A stretch of 64,000 bases of DNA from Anaerolineaceae bacterium (GCA_030653365.1 JAURZL010000017.1:1-64000); one strand, 5' to 3'. Shown: positions 25,423-34,014, counted from the first letter of the stretch. A program made the numbers and translations. Notes: generated from the letters alone by a model not told the origin.

Positions 25423-27184
25423 GGTTATCCTCCAGGTTAAGTGTATAAGTGAGTGCATCAAGGAATTGATCGGTGTTACGAATCATACAGTCAACCTTAC
25501 CACCCTGATTCTGGAACTCATTCAACAGTTCTTGCAGCAGGGTAGGACGTAAGTTTGCCGCATGAAGAAGTTCTTCGGACGCGAAGAGGTAAGCAGGATC
25601 GCCTTCATAGAGAATCCTGCCTTCTGCCATAACCAGAACGCGACTGGCAAACTCCTGCACCAGGCGCATATCGTGGGTGATCATAACGACTGTGACTCCC
25701 TGTGCACGAATGCTTTCCATGAGCTGCATGAGTGTCTGGGTCATCTCTTTATCCTGACCATAGGTTGGTTCATCCACCAACAACACCTGTGGATGGCAAA
25801 CCAGCATTGTCGCAACCCCCAGACGTCGTTTTTTTCCAGCAGAAAGCGCAAAGGGATGGATTTTGCCAAAATCACTGAGTTCCAATCGTTTCATCCACTC
25901 TTCCACCTGGACTCGCACCTCTTCCAGGTCGACAATGCCGCGTGACATCAAAGAATAGGCAATCTCGTCATAAGCCGTATCGGTGAGGAACTGGTGTTCT
26001 GGGTTCTGAAATACAAGAGCGATGTGTTCTGCCAATGCTTCGACCTTCCAGTAGGAGGCGGGATGATCAAAAAGGCTCAGGCTACCAAGCTGTGGCTTCT
26101 GCAAACCGACCATCAGTTTAGCAAGCGTACTCTTTCCGGCACCATTTCGGCCAACAATGGCTAGCATCTCCCCGGGATAGATGTCAAAAGTTACATCATT
26201 CAGCGCTTTGAAACCATTATTATAGGAGAATTCCAGATTTCTTCCGCTGATGAGGGATTTTGCCCTGTTGATTTCTTCAGTACTTGATTCCGGTTCGCAA
26301 TTGGTGATGCGCTTGCGCAGGAGATTCTGATCAGCGAGAACCTGCAGTGCTTCCGCTACACTGATAGGAATCGATGATAAATTCAATGCTAACGCATCCT
26401 GTAATTTCAACCCAATTTCAACCGTTTCAGGTAACCAGATACCCAATCTTGAAAGCATATCCTGTCCATGTTCTGCCAGAACAGCTTGTACCGGTCCGGA
26501 TGCCATAATCTTTCCATCATCAATAACAATCAATTGGTCAGCAGTTGTGAGAATAAAATCATCCAATTCACGGGTAACGAGGAGAATTGTCATGCCCTGA
26601 TCACGTAATTTGAGCACCAACTCATGCACTGCCCGGGTGGTGTGCGGATCAAGATTTGCCGTAGGTTCATCAAGTACGATCATCGAGGGCTGCATGGCAA
26701 GGATAACAGCCAGACCCAATTTCTGAATCTGACCCCCGGAGAGGTTCCAGACCAGATTCTTTCGAAACGGTATCAGCTGGATATCTTCCAATAATTTCTC
26801 TGTCCGCCTGGTGATCTCTTCGACTTCCAGCAGCAGGTTTTCAGGCCCAAAGGCAATTTCATCCTCCACATATAGGGTAGCGAACATCGTTTCCGGATCC
26901 TGCAGCATGTGTCCCACCCGCTGGGACAAATTCTTAACTGGTTCGATGTGGGTGTCTTTTCCATCAACCAACACCGTCCCTTCAAATGTTCCTCCCAGAA
27001 GGTGTGGTATTTCACCATTGAAGAGACTGCAAAGGGTTGATTTGCCACTACCGCCTGGTCCTACCAGCACGTTAATCGTGTTGGGAAAAATTTCGAGAGA
27101 TACTCCCTTAAGAGTGGGTTCGTCCTGGTTCCAATGGGTGTAAAAAACATCCGTTGCTTTAATAAATGGTGTATTCGTTTCCAA
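25412..27184 (-). CDS. ECF transporter fused double ATPase (EcfAA', YkoD-like)
   Basis: Two ABC ATPase domains in one 590-residue chain, as in YkoD of Bacillus. Domain 1 has Walker A GPGGSGKST, signature WNLSGGQIQKLGLA and Walker B MIVLDEPTANLD. Domain 2 (from about residue 315) has GRNGAGKST, FALSAGKKRRLGVATML (signature LSAGK) and VLLVDEPTYGQD. The start appears to be TTG after AGGA. It follows the S-component gene by about 150 bp, a gap that contains a hairpin. The fused form and the YkoE-like S subunit together point to a thiamine-precursor-type or other vitamin-like substrate. Confidence 0.9.
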   Translation of the reverse strand: METNTPFIKATDVFYTHWNQDEPTLKGVSLEIFPNTINVLVGPGGSGKSTLCSLFNGEIPHLLGGTFEGTVLVDGKDTHIEPVKNLSQRVGHMLQDPETMFATLYVEDEIAFGPENLLLEVEEITRRTEKLLEDIQLIPFRKNLVWNLSGGQIQKLGLAVILAMQPSMIVLDEPTANLDPHTTRAVHELVLKLRDQGMTILLVTRELDDFILTTADQLIVIDDGKIMASGPVQAVLAEHGQDMLSRLGIWLPETVEIGLKLQDALALNLSSIPISVAEALQVLADQNLLRKRITNCEPESSTEEINRAKSLISGRNLEFSYNNGFKALNDVTFDIYPGEMLAIVGRNGAGKSTLAKLMVGLQKPQLGSLSLFDHPASYWKVEALAEHIALVFQNPEHQFLTDTAYDEIAYSLMSRGIVDLEEVRVQVEEWMKRLELSDFGKIHPFALSAGKKRRLGVATMLVCHPQVLLVDEPTYGQDKEMTQTLMQLMESIRAQGVTVVMITHDMRLVQEFASRVLVMAEGRILYEGDPAYLFASEELLHAANLRPTLLQELLNEFQNQGGKVDCMIRNTDQFLDALTYTLNLEDNHVG

Positions 27185-27287
27185 TATTAATTCCTACAAA
27201 TAATGATTTATATTTCTGACATCAGCCCTCACAATAAAGACTGATCAGCCAACATTTCAAGGTGTTGATTATGAATAAAAGATGCTT

Positions 27288-27327
27288 TTCCTCCTGTAAG
27301 TTGAAGGGGTTTAACGCACAGGAGGAA
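27288..27327 (-). promoter_or_regulatory. 10-bp stem-loop in the ECF operon, between S and ATPase genes
   Basis: TTCCTCCTGT at 27288-27297 pairs perfectly with ACAGGAGGAA at 27318-27327 across 20 nt. It lies 7 bp after the S-component stop. Read on the minus strand the distal arm contains an AGGAGG sequence, so it may hide a ribosome site, act as a processing signal or weaken downstream expression. Confidence 0.4.
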
Positions 27328-27333
27328 TGGGGG

Positions 27334-27906
27334 TCAGCGCCCGGCTGAGCGTATCAGACCGGTACGAGATATTGCCCTGGAAAGTAGATAACCGAGGAGA
27401 CCACTGAGGATCGCACCGGAAACAAGGTTGATGGGCATTGCTAACCAGACATCTTTGGCGGTTGATGGATCCCAACCATACAGGACGGAGGTCCAGATAG
27501 TGCCAAACTGGGAAGCGGCAGCACCCGCCAGAATTGCGGTTAACATGTCAAATTTTTGATAATTGCTGATAGCCATGACAGCTTCGATGGCGAGACCCTG
27601 GGTGATGCCCCAACCAAGAGTACCGATTCCTGCAGCGTTACCCAACAGGATTTCGGTTGAAGCTTCGATAATACCGACAATCAGAGCAGCACCTGGTTTG
27701 CGCACCAGCCACATCGCCAGAATGTATGCCCACATAAAGGCACCCTGCAACATCGCGCCACCTAACGGGCCAAGCGAGGTGTTTGCTAAATACCATAAGT
27801 TTCCCACACCGGTATTAACGACACCGGTGATCGCAGCGATAACAGCGATAATAACAATATCACGAGTCGTGTAATTAAAATTCCATCCAGATTTCTTTTC
27901 TGCCAT
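27334..27906 (-). CDS. ECF transporter substrate-binding S component, YkoE family
   Basis: Small integral membrane protein of 190 residues with about five to six hydrophobic segments (TTRDIVIIAVIAAITGVVN, AYILAMWLV, ALIVGIIEASTEILLG, LSGLLGYLLSRAI). The pattern matches YkoE/ABC_cobalt-family S components, which in Bacillus serve a thiamine-precursor transporter. No TPP riboswitch consensus was found upstream of the operon. Substrate assignment to hydroxymethylpyrimidine or thiamine is therefore weak, and the neighbouring MtmB-like gene suggests a methylated amine-containing compound could be imported instead. Confidence 0.85.
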   Translation of the reverse strand: MAEKKSGWNFNYTTRDIVIIAVIAAITGVVNTGVGNLWYLANTSLGPLGGAMLQGAFMWAYILAMWLVRKPGAALIVGIIEASTEILLGNAAGIGTLGWGITQGLAIEAVMAISNYQKFDMLTAILAGAAASQFGTIWTSVLYGWDPSTAKDVWLAMPINLVSGAILSGLLGYLLSRAISRTGLIRSAGR

Positions 27907-27948
27907 TTTGTTCCTCTCTCATAAAAATAATGTGTGATAAAAACCCTG

Positions 27949-28023
27949 TCATTTGCCAAAGAAGCGGGCGATCAGACCCAAGACAACCACAATCACAACG
28001 TTCACAATAATATAAAATGCCAC
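27949..28023 (-). CDS. 24-residue single-span membrane peptide
   Basis: Too short for normal gene calling. A strong AGGAGG Shine-Dalgarno sequence lies 8 bp before a GTG at 28023. The frame encodes (M)AFYIIVNVVIVVVLGLIARFFGK and stops at TGA 27949. About 17 residues form one hydrophobic helix, ending in a positively charged R-F-F-G-K tail. It lies between the MtmB-like gene and the S component, in the same orientation, with about 40 bp on each side. It could be an accessory subunit that stabilises the ECF complex, by analogy with known small transporter-associated peptides. No homologue is recognised. Confidence 0.7.
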   Translation of the reverse strand: MAFYIIVNVVIVVVLGLIARFFGK

Positions 28024-28063
28024 AGATACCACCTCCTTTTTAAGAATTTTTCATTCTACTGTA

Positions 28064-29443
28064 TTAAACTAATGAAGATAATCCTAATTGTTTGAGTTCA
28101 TCTTTCACGGATTGATATAAGGCTTCCCATTCTGCTTTGGGACGCAAGGTACTCAAATCATAGACCTGGTCAAAACGCTGACCGGGATTACCACCTTGCT
28201 GCGAGAAAACATGCTCATAGCGCTGCAGTAACGCCTGGACAAGTTCTTCTCCTTGATTGAGCGAAAGATTTTGTCTTACAACCGCATGTCCAATTTCGCC
28301 CATCCAACGCGCTTCCAGTCCGGAAGAATTCGGTACCGCTCCATCTGCAGCCCCAACCCCCTCGAGATGTCCACCACTGAGGGTGATCGCAATGGCATTG
28401 GCAGCGACTTCGTAGAGCAGCTCCCGGGTTCCTGCACCGGATTTAGGATAGATATCAGAAACGATAATGCAGGGAGCGTTGCGTGCAAATGCCTGCTCGA
28501 CGATTCCCTGCACCCACATGACGCCACGAGTGGATGTTGCTACATGACGGATATGGATCGGATGCAACAGATGATAATCAGCGAGGCAGACATAATTAGC
28601 CAGCATAAAGGAAGCTGCCTGCACAACCGCTGCACCAGGACCATCACCCGCCAATCCGCCAACCATGACTGTGGCAAGCGATGCGTTGCGCATCCCAACT
28701 TCTACCGAATTGGCAGCGCGATTCATGTTATCCTGATCAATCATCAACTCATTAAACATGGCTACCAGATGTGAATCCACCGGACGCAGATAATCAGGAT
28801 GTGCTGCAGCAAGATCTCCTAGCGAGGACACAGCTGATTGGGCTGCCAGCATACCCATGCCGGGACGGCCGACACGCCGCAGACCCTCACGCAGCATACG
28901 CAACTCGCGACGAACCACGAAAACTTCGCTGGGTGTTCCGGTTTCGACCGGTCTACCATCAATCGTGGTGACTGACCCACAGGTAATCAGGTCAACGATA
29001 GGTTCCTGCATCCAGGATTGAACCATCGGCAGAAAGAGTTCTTCTGGGGTGGGAACACCGGGATTACCTGCCCACATAAGCGGAGGTCGTGGATCACAAA
29101 TCCCTCTGGCAAAAAGGGTGCAACTGTCTTTTCCCTCGCCCATGACCAGAGTGCGGGGTGCACGATCTAGCCCCTGCTGTAATTCTTCACGGCTGAAATA
29201 AATGACACGTTCGGTATTAATGTTGTAAACGCCTGTTTCGGTAGCAAGTTCAAGGGCAGCCTGGAAAACCCGATCCGCCAGGTCGGGATCATCCGGGACA
29301 ACGCTGTGTTTGTCCCATTGCAGGTTATATTTTCGGACAATCCGTTTGGTCGGTAAAACGACATGGTCGAGATCCCAATCGGATTTTTTTACCTGAGGAC
29401 CGCTTTTAGCACGGTCGAGGACATCGAGATAGGTAAAGATCAT
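28064..29443 (-). CDS. MtmB-family methylamine methyltransferase homologue lacking pyrrolysine
   Basis: The 459 residues align along their length with archaeal monomethylamine methyltransferase MtmB, from the N-terminal segment (YLDVLDRAKSGPQVKKSDWDLD) to the C-terminus (GLEARWMGEIGHAVV, FDQVYDLSTLRP). In MtmB pyrrolysine (UAG codon) follows GRPGMGV; here the segment is GRPGMGML, so Leu-199 occupies that position and no UAG is present in the frame. The start has a GAGGAA site. It is the first gene of the ECF operon. Homologues of the related MttB family that lack pyrrolysine demethylate other quaternary amines, so a corrinoid-dependent demethylation of an imported N-methyl compound is possible. 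No corrinoid protein or MtbA-like gene is in the window. The comparison is from memory of MtmB. Confidence 0.85.
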   Translation of the reverse strand: MIFTYLDVLDRAKSGPQVKKSDWDLDHVVLPTKRIVRKYNLQWDKHSVVPDDPDLADRVFQAALELATETGVYNINTERVIYFSREELQQGLDRAPRTLVMGEGKDSCTLFARGICDPRPPLMWAGNPGVPTPEELFLPMVQSWMQEPIVDLITCGSVTTIDGRPVETGTPSEVFVVRRELRMLREGLRRVGRPGMGMLAAQSAVSSLGDLAAAHPDYLRPVDSHLVAMFNELMIDQDNMNRAANSVEVGMRNASLATVMVGGLAGDGPGAAVVQAASFMLANYVCLADYHLLHPIHIRHVATSTRGVMWVQGIVEQAFARNAPCIIVSDIYPKSGAGTRELLYEVAANAIAITLSGGHLEGVGAADGAVPNSSGLEARWMGEIGHAVVRQNLSLNQGEELVQALLQRYEHVFSQQGGNPGQRFDQVYDLSTLRPKAEWEALYQSVKDELKQLGLSSLV

Positions 29444-29487
29444 TGTATTTCCTCAATGGTGGATTTGGGGGATTAAGAATATGGATA

Positions 29488-29516
29488 ATAGTAGCATCAC
29501 TGAATATCTCAGTCAA
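29488..29516 (-). promoter_or_regulatory. sigma-70-type promoter of the MtmB-like/ECF operon
   Basis: On the minus strand TTGACT (29516-29511), 17 bp, then TACTAT (29493-29488), about 45 bp upstream of the first start codon. The short leader leaves little room for a riboswitch. Confidence 0.75.
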
Positions 29517-29682
29517 CCGAAATTGTTGGTGAGTTGATAGAATCATCTTAGCAAAAACTGTGTGAAAAAGTTTTAAATTATTGATTTTAATCGAAATTCC
29601 ATGATGAACATTTGTATTTCGAATAATCTATAAGAAAAAATCCAAAGGGAAATTGGTGAAACTCAAAATTTCCATCAATTAC

Positions 29683-29825
29683 GCCTGCGGTTTAAACCAC
29701 AGGCTGGTAATGATCAAACCACCTGAAGGAGGTTAATAATTTCAAATTATTAATTCCAACCGGTTTTAACCGGTTTCGATTTTGACAGACACAGGTTCGT
29801 GTACTCGGAACGGGTATCAACCTGT
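29683..29825. repeat. compound element of five consecutive hairpins
   Basis: Five palindromes lie side by side: 29683-29704 (GCCTG...CAGGC around GGTTTAAACC), 29717-29734 (AACC...GGTT around CCTGAAGG), 29733-29753 (21-nt TTAATAATTT/AAATTATTAA), 29758-29775 (AACCGGTT twice) and ACAGGTT 29791-29797 with AACCTGT 29819-29825. Each motif carries a GGTT/AACC core. It sits in a 530-bp gap with no gene that I can support. It could be a REP-like interspersed element or a structured RNA. Downstream, at about 29885-29915, is a small direct repeat of ATTCAGGATTCAGG type. Confidence 0.55.
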
Positions 29826-29973
29826 GGCGAATGTGGAGAATAATTGTCGCCTGTAACAATCGCAGAAGAAAATTCGTAATCATTCTGAATTCAGGATTCA
29901 GGATTCAGAATTCACCTCCTAAAATTACTTATTTTTTTCAACAGAATCTTAGTCCATCATGTAATCATAAAAA

Positions 29974-30783
29974 TCAAAGTTTAGGCTCCCTCACCGCCCG
30001 CATAAAATCCGCGATCTTTTCTGCATCCCAATCCATCAACAATGACTCCCGGGTAAACCCACTAACGGTTTTGAACGCACTACTGACAATAATTCCGTCA
30101 GCTACACGCAACACTTCGTTCACATTACCTGCATTAACACCCCCACCAATCAAAATCGTGGGATGAAGATCGCTGTTGGATACTTCGCTAATCATCTCCT
30201 GTGTCTCGGAGAAGGATTTACCGGTCAACACCACCGCATCCGCCCTCCCGAACACAGTCGCCTGGCGCACCTCTTCCACCAACGGCAGTCTGCCAAGCGG
30301 CCCACCAGTGCGGTCATAAACATCCGCAAAAATCGCGATATTCTCAGCGCCAATCTCATGCCGATACTGAATCGCCTCTGCGGCACAGCCTTCCAGCAGA
30401 CCTTCTGCTTTGACCATAGTTCCTACATAGACTTTGAGACGTACAAACTTTGCTCCAATCGCCTGAGCGATCGCCAGCGGTTCTCTGGCACCATGTCCCA
30501 AAAGACTGATCCCCAGTGTGAGCTCTGGATATTGATCGCGAATCCAGGTGCCAACCACGGACACGCCGGCGATGATATGGGGTGGAATGGGACGGGAGAC
30601 AGGATGATCACCCAGATCTTGCAGAATCAGTGCCTGGATACCTGCTTTGACTGCCATCTCGGTGTTTCGCAAGGCAAAATCACGAATCTCCTGCATCGAT
30701 TTTCGATCCGGGTGGGCGGATGCAGGCAATGGTGGCAAATGTAAGGCTGCGATAATCCTCGGGATTGTAAAATTCTTTTCCAT
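29974..30783 (-). CDS. BtpA/SgcQ-family (beta/alpha)8 protein
   Basis: TIM-barrel protein of the BtpA family, 269 residues. BtpA was named for photosystem I assembly in cyanobacteria, but most members (for example SgcQ) occur in sugar or nucleoside gene clusters and are of unknown activity. Features are ALHLPPLPASAHP, AGIQALILQDLGDHP, GAKFVRLKVYVG, IAIFADVYDR, ADAVVLTGKS and ILIGGGVNAGNV, with a phosphate-binding-like GGGVNAGN loop. The start at 30783 follows GGAGG. It is the last gene of the psuG operon, 10 bp after the SIS gene. Confidence 0.85.
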   Translation of the reverse strand: MEKNFTIPRIIAALHLPPLPASAHPDRKSMQEIRDFALRNTEMAVKAGIQALILQDLGDHPVSRPIPPHIIAGVSVVGTWIRDQYPELTLGISLLGHGAREPLAIAQAIGAKFVRLKVYVGTMVKAEGLLEGCAAEAIQYRHEIGAENIAIFADVYDRTGGPLGRLPLVEEVRQATVFGRADAVVLTGKSFSETQEMISEVSNSDLHPTILIGGGVNAGNVNEVLRVADGIIVSSAFKTVSGFTRESLLMDWDAEKIADFMRAVREPKL

Positions 30784-30792
30784 CAATTCCTC

Positions 30793-31944
30793 CTAGTCCA
30801 GAAATTCCAGACCCTGCGTCTCACTGGTGCGGATACGGCTGATCCCCCCTCCGCCTTCCTTGCTGCGACCCCCACCAAAGTCACGAAAATAAGGTTCTGA
30901 CAACTGTTCAGCACGATAGGCAGCAAAGAGACTGCCCGGCAGAATGGTCAGGATGGACTGGAAAATTTCCCGCACCCCATCGGCGAAAGGAAGTTTCACC
31001 ACGTCATCGGAAAACATCCCTGTGAATTTTCGAGGTGAGATTACAGCCACCCGTCTACCAATTGTCTGCGCTGCGGTAACAATTTCCCCTGCCCGTGAAC
31101 CATCACGCTCTCCCCCCGTGATCACAAAGGTCGGTGTGTTGCTGTGCCTGGCAAAATATTGCAGATGTGCCCATTCTTCCAAATCCTGCCCCATGGCTGC
31201 ATCCCCACTGGCTTCCAGTATCTTGGCTGCCGAGAACAAAGCAGAAGCATAACCAGGACCACTCCCGCAGAATACAAATTCATTTTCCGATTGCCACTGG
31301 TTGGCCAGCTCTTTCACCAGGGCATCATTCTTCTCAATCGTCTCCTCCATCCCGTCCGCCAGAGCGCTGATTTCCTTCCGCAATTGACTGGCTTCTGCAA
31401 CGGATAATTTTCCCCGTTGTTCGCCCAGGTGAATGGCTACCAATAACAATCCAACAGTGTTGGCAACGAAAGAGCGCACCCCCGGGATGACCATGCCTTC
31501 CGGATCTTTGAAAGGTGGCTGCGTTGTATCGACAACCACATCCGCTGCTCTGGCGATCCGGCTGGTAGGCGTGGCGGTTAATGCCAGAACCTGACCGCCT
31601 GCTTTGCGTGCCAGCAACATGCCTTCCAGTGTCCTGGAAACCTCTCCGGAGACAGATGCCCCAGCCACCAGACAGCGCTGAGGATGATGCAGCGTATCGG
31701 CAGTGTAGCGGGCAAACTGCATGGCCGTCATTGCTTCGGTTTCGACCCCGCTCAAGATTCGAAAAGCGAGTTGCGTCGCAAGGCCGACGTGGTGTGAATC
31801 CCCACAACCCATTAAATAAAGATGCTCGAAAGAAAGACAGAAATCTTTGGTAAGTGAAGAGGAGATATTCGCAGTATAGACAGGGACAACCTGACGAACC
31901 AGGTCTGGCAAACTTAAGATTTGAGCGATCATTGGGTTATTCAT
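30793..31944 (-). CDS. double-SIS-domain sugar isomerase/deglycase-like protein
   Basis: Two SIS domains (about residues 20-180 and 210-365) as in the isomerase half of GlmS, AgaS and fructosamine deglycases such as FrlB. Sugar-phosphate-binding segments include LYLMGCGDSHHVG, VAGASVSGEVSRT and VFCGSGPGYASALFSAAKILEA, with TSxTS-type loops altered. Start chosen at ATG 31944 after AAGGA; it overlaps the end of the kinase gene by 8 bp. Paired with a PfkB kinase, it could act on a phosphorylated amino or glycated sugar, as in FrlD-FrlB, but pseudouridine-derived ribose-5-phosphate handling is also possible. Confidence 0.85.
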   Translation of the reverse strand: MNNPMIAQILSLPDLVRQVVPVYTANISSSLTKDFCLSFEHLYLMGCGDSHHVGLATQLAFRILSGVETEAMTAMQFARYTADTLHHPQRCLVAGASVSGEVSRTLEGMLLARKAGGQVLALTATPTSRIARAADVVVDTTQPPFKDPEGMVIPGVRSFVANTVGLLLVAIHLGEQRGKLSVAEASQLRKEISALADGMEETIEKNDALVKELANQWQSENEFVFCGSGPGYASALFSAAKILEASGDAAMGQDLEEWAHLQYFARHSNTPTFVITGGERDGSRAGEIVTAAQTIGRRVAVISPRKFTGMFSDDVVKLPFADGVREIFQSILTILPGSLFAAYRAEQLSEPYFRDFGGGRSKEGGGGISRIRTSETQGLEFLD

Positions 31945-32971
31945 TTTGTCCTTGTCTATTTTCATTGGATACATCCAGCTGCTCCAAAATCTGAAGAATT
32001 ACAGGATCACTCATCCATGAGTTTCTTTCACTGAGAAAAGCGCAGATTTCCTTCAAAGTTGGCAGCATCTCGCCTGCCCCCCAACGGGTCGTCGCCAGTG
32101 CACCCATCGCATTTGCCAATCGCCCGGTCATCGCCAGATCCCAAGCATGGGTTAATCCGTGAATGATGCCAGCACAGAATGAATCGCCAGCACCGGTGGT
32201 GTCAATTGCGTTAACAACAAATCCAGGGATTAGCAAATCCTGTTCTTTTGTGACCAATCGGCAGCCATCCTTACCCGATTTCAAACCAATCATCTGCACA
32301 CCGGCATTCAGGAGAGTAGCGATTGCTTCCTCCAGTGAATCAGAGTCGGTGATCACCCTGGCTTCGCCCTCACCAAGGATGATTAATGACAGCTTTGGCA
32401 ATAGCTGAAGCAATAGTTCCCTCACCTGATGAGCGGGTTCAACGCCCACATCCAGAGAGATGCCAACCTGTTGCTGAGTAGCAATATCCACTGCTTTCAA
32501 AACCGACTCGGATTGGGGTGCTTTCAGACAGGCATAGGCGCTGATGTGCAGCATCTCAACTCCAGTCAGAAGATCCGAGGTGATTTCATCCGGGTGCAGG
32601 CAGCTATTGGCTCCCCGATAGGTAAACATGGTACGTTCAGCTGCTTTGGAGACGACCAGAAAAGTTAAACCGGTGGGTTCGTGCTCTTCCCGGACAATTC
32701 TGTCTGTGTTTACTCCGGCAGATTCCAGGATGGGCAGGAGTTGCTGGGACCAGATATCCGAGCCGGTATGGGTTAATAATGCTGGTTTTCCGCCAAGGTT
32801 AGCCAGTGCCATCGCTGTGTTGGCAGCCGAGCCACCAGCATGTTGGTGAATTCGTTGGACGCTGCCGTCGCCACCCTCTAATGGATATTCGTTGACCTGC
32901 ATGAAAACATCCATACAAAGATCGCCGATCAGCAGATATTTTCCCGCTTTTTGAACTGGTTCCATTATCAT
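31937..32971 (-). CDS. PfkB-family carbohydrate/nucleoside kinase
   Basis: Ribokinase-fold kinase, 344 residues. The N-terminal PfkB signature region reads HQHAGGSAANTAMALANLGG, and the catalytic motif near the C-terminus is IDTTGAGDSFCAG, with the base aspartate. It lies 3 bp downstream of psuG and overlaps the SIS gene. In many bacteria PsuG pairs with the pseudouridine kinase PsuK, which belongs to this family, so pseudouridine is the first candidate. A sugar or fructosamine substrate is an alternative, given the SIS partner. Confidence 0.85.
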   Translation of the reverse strand: MIMEPVQKAGKYLLIGDLCMDVFMQVNEYPLEGGDGSVQRIHQHAGGSAANTAMALANLGGKPALLTHTGSDIWSQQLLPILESAGVNTDRIVREEHEPTGLTFLVVSKAAERTMFTYRGANSCLHPDEITSDLLTGVEMLHISAYACLKAPQSESVLKAVDIATQQQVGISLDVGVEPAHQVRELLLQLLPKLSLIILGEGEARVITDSDSLEEAIATLLNAGVQMIGLKSGKDGCRLVTKEQDLLIPGFVVNAIDTTGAGDSFCAGIIHGLTHAWDLAMTGRLANAMGALATTRWGAGEMLPTLKEICAFLSERNSWMSDPVILQILEQLDVSNENRQGQNE

Positions 32972-32974
32972 GGT

Positions 32975-33844
32975 TCAGATACTGCGCAGTTTATTGGCGT
33001 TGGACAATTTTTCGATCTCCAATCCAATTCGGGTTGCCAGCAGAACATTATTTTCCAACAAGCTGCGGTTGGATTTTACGGTACGATTTCCGGAATGAAA
33101 CGCCATTCGCGATAAAAGATATGGCGTAACCTCTTTCCCGCTTTTTCCGGATTCCTTCAGATCTTGATTGGAAAGAGTTTTCCATCCTTCCACCTCTTCA
33201 TTGGAGATTTCATCATCCTGAGGGATTGGATTGAAGACCAGAATCGCATTTGTCAATCCCAGTTTCCGTGATTGCACCAACATCGCTGCTATTTCTGCCG
33301 GATTGTTTGCTCGTGGGAGACGAATCCCGCTCGAGCGTGAATAGAAAGCTGGCATTTCATCGGTCTGATAGCCCACTACCGTCACGCCAATCGTCTCCAA
33401 TAATTCATATGTCCCCGGTAAATCCAGAATCGCTTTGGGTCCAGCGCTGACCACCACAATCGGCGTGCGTGATAATTCGAATAAATCCATCGAGACATCC
33501 CAGGGACCGGGATGTACACCGCCAATTCCCCCGGTGGCGAAAACATGGATCTTATTCAGATACGCCAGGCGGGCTGTGGCACTCACTGTCGTGGATGCAC
33601 AGGATTTCTGAGATATGATGATCGATAATTCACGCACACCGGCTTTGAAGACCACTGGTTCCTTGGCCAGACGTTGGATTTCATCAGCTGTCATCCCGAT
33701 TTTGATCTGTCCATCCAGTACTCCAACCGTAGCCGGTTCGCCGCCATGATCCCTGACAATTTGTTCCAAGGAAAAAGCCGTTTCCACATTCTGGGGATAC
33801 GGTAAACCGTGCGTGATGACTGTTGATTCCAATGCGACTCTCAT
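32975..33844 (-). CDS. psuG: pseudouridine-5'-phosphate glycosidase
   Basis: Cleaves the C-glycosidic bond of pseudouridine 5'-phosphate to uracil and ribose 5-phosphate. Start placed at 33844 (MRVALEST) because GGAGG lies 5 bp upstream; the frame is open a few codons further. Characteristic segments are ALESTVITHGLPYPQN, ASTTVSATARLA, VHPGPWDVSMDLFEL, VVVSAGPKAILDLPGTYELLE (with the conserved lysine) and TDEMPAFYSRSSG. Length is about 289 residues, normal for PsuG. It leads a four-gene operon; a TATAAT at about 33890 upstream may be its -10 box. Confidence 0.92.
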   Translation of the reverse strand: MRVALESTVITHGLPYPQNVETAFSLEQIVRDHGGEPATVGVLDGQIKIGMTADEIQRLAKEPVVFKAGVRELSIIISQKSCASTTVSATARLAYLNKIHVFATGGIGGVHPGPWDVSMDLFELSRTPIVVVSAGPKAILDLPGTYELLETIGVTVVGYQTDEMPAFYSRSSGIRLPRANNPAEIAAMLVQSRKLGLTNAILVFNPIPQDDEISNEEVEGWKTLSNQDLKESGKSGKEVTPYLLSRMAFHSGNRTVKSNRSLLENNVLLATRIGLEIEKLSNANKLRSI

Positions 33845-33974
33845 CATTTCCTCCAAAAGCACGCTCTGATCGAGAGCTTGCCTACCTGATATTATAGACC
33901 GATTTGTATTGATAATCCATTCAGCTCCGAGTAGAATGATAGCATTAACCAGTAACTTTTAATCAATAAGGGCA

Positions 33975-34014
33975 GAGTGTTTTTAGGCGAAAGATCTTAC
34001 GCCTAAAAACACTC
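33975..34014. repeat. 15-bp perfect hairpin, copy 2 of a related pair
   Basis: The left arm at 33975-33989 (GAGTGTTTTTAGGCG) pairs with 34000-34014 across a 10-nt loop. Stem length, loop length and the GTGTTTTT-GGCG core match the hairpin at 4725-4764. It lies in the divergent gap between psuG and the TrpF-like gene, 53 bp before the latter. Confidence 0.65.

Noticed and set aside
29461..29560. Possible TPP riboswitch (CTGAGA on the minus strand upstream of the MtmB-like/ECF operon)
   Set aside because: The hexamer overlaps the -35 region of a good promoter, and none of the other conserved TPP-box segments follows.
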